Shown: positions 60,476-64,000 of the stretch, one piece after another
Position numbering within the stretch: the stretch's first letter is position 1
Layout of the letters: each line of letters starts with the position of its first letter
Assembly: GCA_963971285.1 (NCBI GenBank)
Contig: OZ020254.1
Span: forward strand, 13,020,001 to 13,084,000
Direction of reading: 5' to 3'
Length of the DNA: 64,000 nt
From: Astropecten irregularis
Lineage: Eukaryota; Echinodermata; Asteroidea; Paxillosida; Astropectinidae
Made by a program: the position numbers and the translations under genes
The notes under the pieces: generated by a model
What the model saw: the letters and a program-made list of their open reading frames with translations, nothing else
The model's database searches: none
What the model was told of the DNA's origin: nothing

Positions 60476-62542
60476 GTCTCCGAAAAGTACAGAGACCTCC
60501 TGATTGGCGCCAAATGCACCGTGTACACAGATAACGACCCCCTGAGCTACATACAAACAACCGCAAAATTGGGAGCCACTGAGACGAGGTGGATAGGCCA
60601 GCTGGCACAGTTTGACCTCACGATCAAGCATCGTTCAGGCAAAGTCAATCGCAATGCAGACTCGCTGAGCCGCAAGACAGAGCACTGTGAAGAGGTCGCC
60701 CGACTTGAAGAGATCTCGGTGCAGCAGTTGCAGGACAACACAGCGCCAACAATTGTTCCTACCAGCCTCGTAAAGCAAATTAGGGGTCTGATTGAAGAAG
60801 TTTGGACCAAGGAAGTTGGGGCACCAGCCCAACCACAGCGCATTCCAGCTGAGCCACTGACCGCAACATCATTACCATCCTTTTTAAAGGAGCAACTTGC
60901 TGAGCTGCAAGCCAGTGATCCCGACATCAGACGTCTTAAGGAGCTTTGGCTGACAAAGCGCTTTCCTTTGACAAAATCATTGAAGACAGAGACACAAGCA
61001 GTGAGGAAGCTTCTGTCATCCCGAGACAGGTTGAGCGAAAGTGATGGTGTGTTGTACCGGAGTGTCCAGTTCGATGGCGAATCATTCAAGCAAGTCCTCC
61101 TTCCAGCAGTCCTCAAGCAAGATGTATTAACGTCAGTTCACGACTCCATGGGTCACCAGTGCCCAAAGAGAGTTCTGGGATTGTTGGAAAGGCGTTGTTA
61201 TTGGCCCTACATGGCTCGGGAGGTTACCGAGTACTGTTCGAGATGCAGCCGCTGCCTTCTTGGCAAGTGTGGACAGAACGTGAAAACCAACATCACTTCA
61301 CTGTCTGCACAGAGACCCCTCGACGTACTCGCAATCGACTTCACAGTCCTGGAGCCAGGGACCGGGAATGTAGAGAATGTCTTGGTCTTAACCGACGTGT
61401 TTACCAAGTTCACTCAGGCAGTGCCGACCAGGGATCAAACAGCAAAGACAGTTGCGAAGGTTCTGGTCAGAGATTGGTTCGTGCGTTTTGGAGTTCCATC
61501 CAGATTGCACAGCGACCAAGGGAGGAATTTTGAAGGTAGAGTCATTGAGGAGCTATGTGGCATGTATGGGACCATCAAAACCAGGACCATGCCTTACCAT
61601 CCCGAACAGAACGGACAGTGCGAAAGATTTAACCGCACTTTGCACAACTTGTTGAGCACCCTGCCGCCTGAGAAGAAGAAAAGATGGCCCATACTGCTAC
61701 CAGAAATGGTCTATGCCTATAATGTCACTCCTCATGCAAGCACCGGGTTTGCACCGTACTATCTCTTTTTTGGGAGAGAGCCAAGACTTCCCATAGATGA
61801 GATGCTGAAAGTGGACCCTGAAGGAACCCCTCCAGAAACTGAATGGGTCACTGAGCACCAGCAGAGGCTACAGGATGCATTTGCTCTGGCAAGCGAGCGG
61901 ATGGAACGTGAAGCTCTGAAACGTGCAGCAAGACATAACAAAGAGGGCCAGGAACACCCGTTGCAGCCTGGTGACAGAGTGTTTTTGAGGAACAGAGTCA
62001 CTGGAAGACACAAGATTCAGGATCATTGGCAGTCAGTGCCACACAAGGTCATCAGAAAATCCAGCCACAATGTTTATGTCGTCGAGCCCCTGGATGGACC
62101 TAAAGAGCAGAAGTCATGCCATCGGCAGGACCTGCTAAATGGAAGGGATTTATTGAGCGATATCCAACCAGCGAGTAGTTTGGAAGAGGTTCAGGAAGCA
62201 GCCAGTGAGTTGCAGTCTGGTACTGAAGCAGGATGTGATGACTCCACAGAGTATACCATAATCCTGGGTGATGCAGATGCCGTCGATTTGGAGACTGAAG
62301 GTACGGCTGATGGTACAGCAGGGGAGCCTGAGAGGCCCTCCACAGTCAGTCAGCATACAGGCTTCAGACGGAGCCAAAGAGCAAATGCCGGACATCACTC
62401 CAATCCCCATAGGCTTCCTAAGTCCGCGACCTCACAGGAATGCATAGCTGCAAAGGATCTGGACAGTCCAAACCGCCAAGCATTAGAGGATATGGTGCAA
62501 ACGCAGTTGTTGTTGGCTAAGATGTTGGCTAATTATAACTAA
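60476..62542 (+). CDS. Retroelement pol remnant: RNase H tail and intact integrase
   Basis: The open frame runs from just after a TAA at 60473 to TAA at 62540; there is no natural ATG start, as this is the end of a pol polyprotein. Counting from Val at 60521: the RNase H tail is YTDNDPLSYIQT to NADSLSR (about 1-52). The integrase zinc motif is H207, H212, C239, C242. The DD35E core is D273 (IDFT), D332 (SDQG) and E368 (QCERF), with 35 residues between the last two. A C-terminal HKIQDHW...VYVVEPLDG domain and an acidic tail follow. The frame is intact, without stops or shifts. Integrase joins the element's DNA to the host chromosome. Confidence 0.88.
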   Translation, partial: VSEKYRDLLIGAKCTVYTDNDPLSYIQTTAKLGATETRWIGQLAQFDLTIKHRSGKVNRNADSLSRKTEHCEEVARLEEISVQQLQDNTAPTIVPTSLVKQIRGLIEEVWTKEVGAPAQPQRIPAEPLTATSLPSFLKEQLAELQASDPDIRRLKELWLTKRFPLTKSLKTETQAVRKLLSSRDRLSESDGVLYRSVQFDGESFKQVLLPAVLKQDVLTSVHDSMGHQCPKRVLGLLERRCYWPYMAREVTEYCSRCSRCLLGKCGQNVKTNITSLSAQRPLDVLAIDFTVLEPGTGNVENVLVLTDVFTKFTQAVPTRDQTAKTVAKVLVRDWFVRFGVPSRLHSDQGRNFEGRVIEELCGMYGTIKTRTMPYHPEQNGQCERFNRTLHNLLSTLPPEKKKRWPILLPEMVYAYNVTPHASTGFAPYYLFFGREPRLPIDEMLKVDPEGTPPETEWVTEHQQRLQDAFALASERMEREALKRAARHNKEGQEHPLQPGDRVFLRNRVTGRHKIQDHWQSVPHKVIRKSSHNVYVVEPLDGPKEQKSCHRQDLLNGRDLLSDIQPASSLEEVQEAASELQSGTEAGCDDSTEYTIILGDADAVDLETEGTADGTAGEPERPSTVSQHTGFRRSQRANAGHHSNPHRLPKSATSQECIAAKDLDSPNRQALEDMVQTQLLLAKMLANYN

Positions 62543-62631
62543 GTATTAAGTGACTTGATATTTTTGCATGCGGTATGTAAGGTTACCAAGCTTGTCTAAA
62601 CTGCTGAGACAGCTAGTTTCTAGCAGGGGAG

Positions 62632-63607
62632 TGTAATGGGCGTATGACATGTACTGATTTGTCAGGATTAAGCCTCCGTAGATTTGAAGTGTTTTGTAAA
62701 GACGGGCAAGGGTTTCCATAGTAACCGTTAAGTACGTGGATTTTTCCTTGTAACTTTGCAGAAATCAGTGTTTATGTTCATACAGAATTTTCACTTAATT
62801 GAGTGATAGTTTTTAGCCCTTCTCCATTGTTAAAGTTTAGTTTGGAAGGACGATTATTGTAATGCATTAATGTTAGTCACGTGTGGGTTGGCCCGCCAAT
62901 CCGCCATTTTCTGCCAGCCTGTTTGTGCAGTCGCCGCAGTAGTCGAGTAGATTTTGACCTGTTTTTGACTGTTTCGCCGTGAGTATTGCGATTAAGTGAT
63001 TGTAGTTTTTAATAGACAAATTTGAGAGCGTGATACAAGTTGTCAGTGCAAATGTTAGACCGTTTTGTTTATGTTATGATTGCATTTTCTCGCACTGTGT
63101 TGTAGCGATAATTTGGTACTGAAGTTAATCGTGCACGATGGAAGTTGCGTTGGAAATGCATACGGATAAGCTAAGTTTCGGATTGATTTTGTTAATTGAT
63201 CATGCAGGGAAGAAGCGCATGTTTACGTTTTCTATAATTATTGCTTTTGGTGAAAGATAACCTTGCAGATCGCCAGGAAAACAGTCGAGATTTAACTACG
63301 GAAGCCTAGTTATGCCCTTGTTTTGAAACCAAGTTTTTATTAGGAGATAACCTGTGAACATTGTTTGCTGTTTCTATAGTTTATGACTAATTATGTTTCT
63401 CATTTTAAGATGTACGAAGTGCATGCCCTTTTAAGGTACATGTACATGTGCTTTATGTTTCAGAAGTTGTACAATTAGTAGTGTCTGTTTGTGTTAATTT
63501 TGTTGTAGATATTGTAACTGATTACTGCCCAAGCAACCGCCGCCCACCTTGCTACGGTAGCCGGGTCAAGCCATTACTGGGGGTGAGCTTAGTTTACATT
63601 CTACATG
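62632..63607 (+). repeat. 3' LTR (part shared with 5' LTR)
   Basis: TGTAATGGG to TTTACATTCTACATG. Beyond 63607 an AATAAA at 63925-63930 and TGTTGCTAAGT at 63800-63810, which recurs at the 5' LTR / RNase H junction (60467-60477), suggest that the true LTR continues to at least 63.9 kb. Confidence 0.85.
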
Positions 63608-63924
63608 CAGTTGTAGAGCTTTCGTGTAATCTTCTTACCCTTTTTTTTGTATTCTTTAAAGTTTGAACTTATGACTTATTATCCAATCATTTACATGGCA
63701 AAGCTTGATTGTTGCATGATTTAGTAAATTGTGTTTAGTCTTTGAAGATGTTATTGTTCGACAAAAGATGGGGATGTCTTTCCCAGAGGTAGTCTTAACT
63801 GTTGCTAAGTAACATTCTAGTGATATTTTCTCTGATGTTATTTAGATGTCTGTTTTGTGACTAAATCCAGCTTTGAAATTGTATATTTCGCAGGATTTTC
63901 TGGGGAGTAAACCTGCTCCTTGAC

Positions 63925-63930
63925 AATAAA
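63925..63930 (+). promoter_or_regulatory. Candidate LTR poly(A) signal AATAAA
   Basis: AATAAA about 320 bp after the shared LTR part, in the expected place if the full LTR is about 1.3-1.4 kb. Confidence 0.35.
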
Positions 63931-64000
63931 AGGCGCATCCAAAGAACCTCAAGATGGGAGTCGTCCACCAATTCTGTTGATCGTTCAGTCCTACCCCCTC

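Larger units (their letters stand above)
59493..64000 (+). mobile_element. LTR retroelement with deleted gag/protease/RT region
   Basis: Two direct repeats of about 976 bp (59493-60468 and 62632-63607) frame a 2.16-kb interior coding the end of RNase H and a full integrase. GCAGGGGAG just before the 3' LTR is a plausible polypurine tract. No primer-binding site, gag, protease or reverse transcriptase is present. The gene order (RNase H then integrase) fits the Ty3/gypsy group. The right limit is not in view, because the 3' LTR may extend past the part it shares with the 5' copy. Confidence 0.85.

Noticed and set aside
60547..61116. 189-residue minus-strand ORF within the retroelement
   Set aside because: It is the antisense shadow of the intact pol frame, with no similarity to a known product.
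62632..63607. Independent solo LTR instead of the element's own 3' LTR
   Set aside because: It has the same orientation, a polypurine-like tract directly upstream and only three differences from the 5' copy, which fit a single element.

Overview
The window is animal genomic DNA: split genes with GT-AG introns, no bacterial-style gene packing, and a very heavy load of short inverted-repeat transposons. The gene content (a NACHT-domain immune-type receptor, LHPP, a FAM20 secretory kinase) and the repeat style suggest a marine invertebrate deuterostome, perhaps an echinoderm or similar; this is inference, as no sequence search was possible.

Layout. 6.1-11.9 kb, minus strand: a complete five-exon gene whose exons join in phase to encode about 629 residues, in the order signal peptide, V-type Ig-like domain, one membrane helix, short cysteine-containing tail, NACHT NTPase-like module. 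22.4-29.5 kb, plus strand: a complete seven-exon LHPP gene of 272 codons, joined in phase. 40.8-54.4 kb, minus strand: the 3' part of a FAM20-family kinase gene (six clear exons and one candidate 31-nt micro-exon); its 5' exons were not found. 59.5-64.0 kb: an LTR retroelement with nearly identical LTRs that keeps only the end of RNase H and an intact integrase. 31.45-31.86 kb, minus strand: a decayed Penelope-like (GIY-YIG) retroelement tail ending in a hammerhead-ribozyme-like core.

The rest is intronic and intergenic DNA, much of it made of small non-autonomous elements. One family (A below, at least 21 copies or fragments) has ends AGGTAGTATCATACTTTGGT and its inverse next to TTAA. Families B and H share the TTAA-AGGTA end structure. 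Three ~200-300 bp elements with 8-bp target duplications are hAT-like. Several loci are nested two or three deep, which gives a relative order of insertion. There are also a 33-bp minisatellite, a 223-bp tandem array, a 19-bp array, a perfect 48-bp palindrome and tRNA-like SINE heads.

The three genes do not form a pathway. LHPP and the FAM20 gene are convergent, about 11 kb apart. The most unusual item is the Ig-TM-NACHT gene: the NTPase Walker motifs are degenerate, one canonical Ig cysteine is absent, and the architecture differs from cytosolic NLRs.
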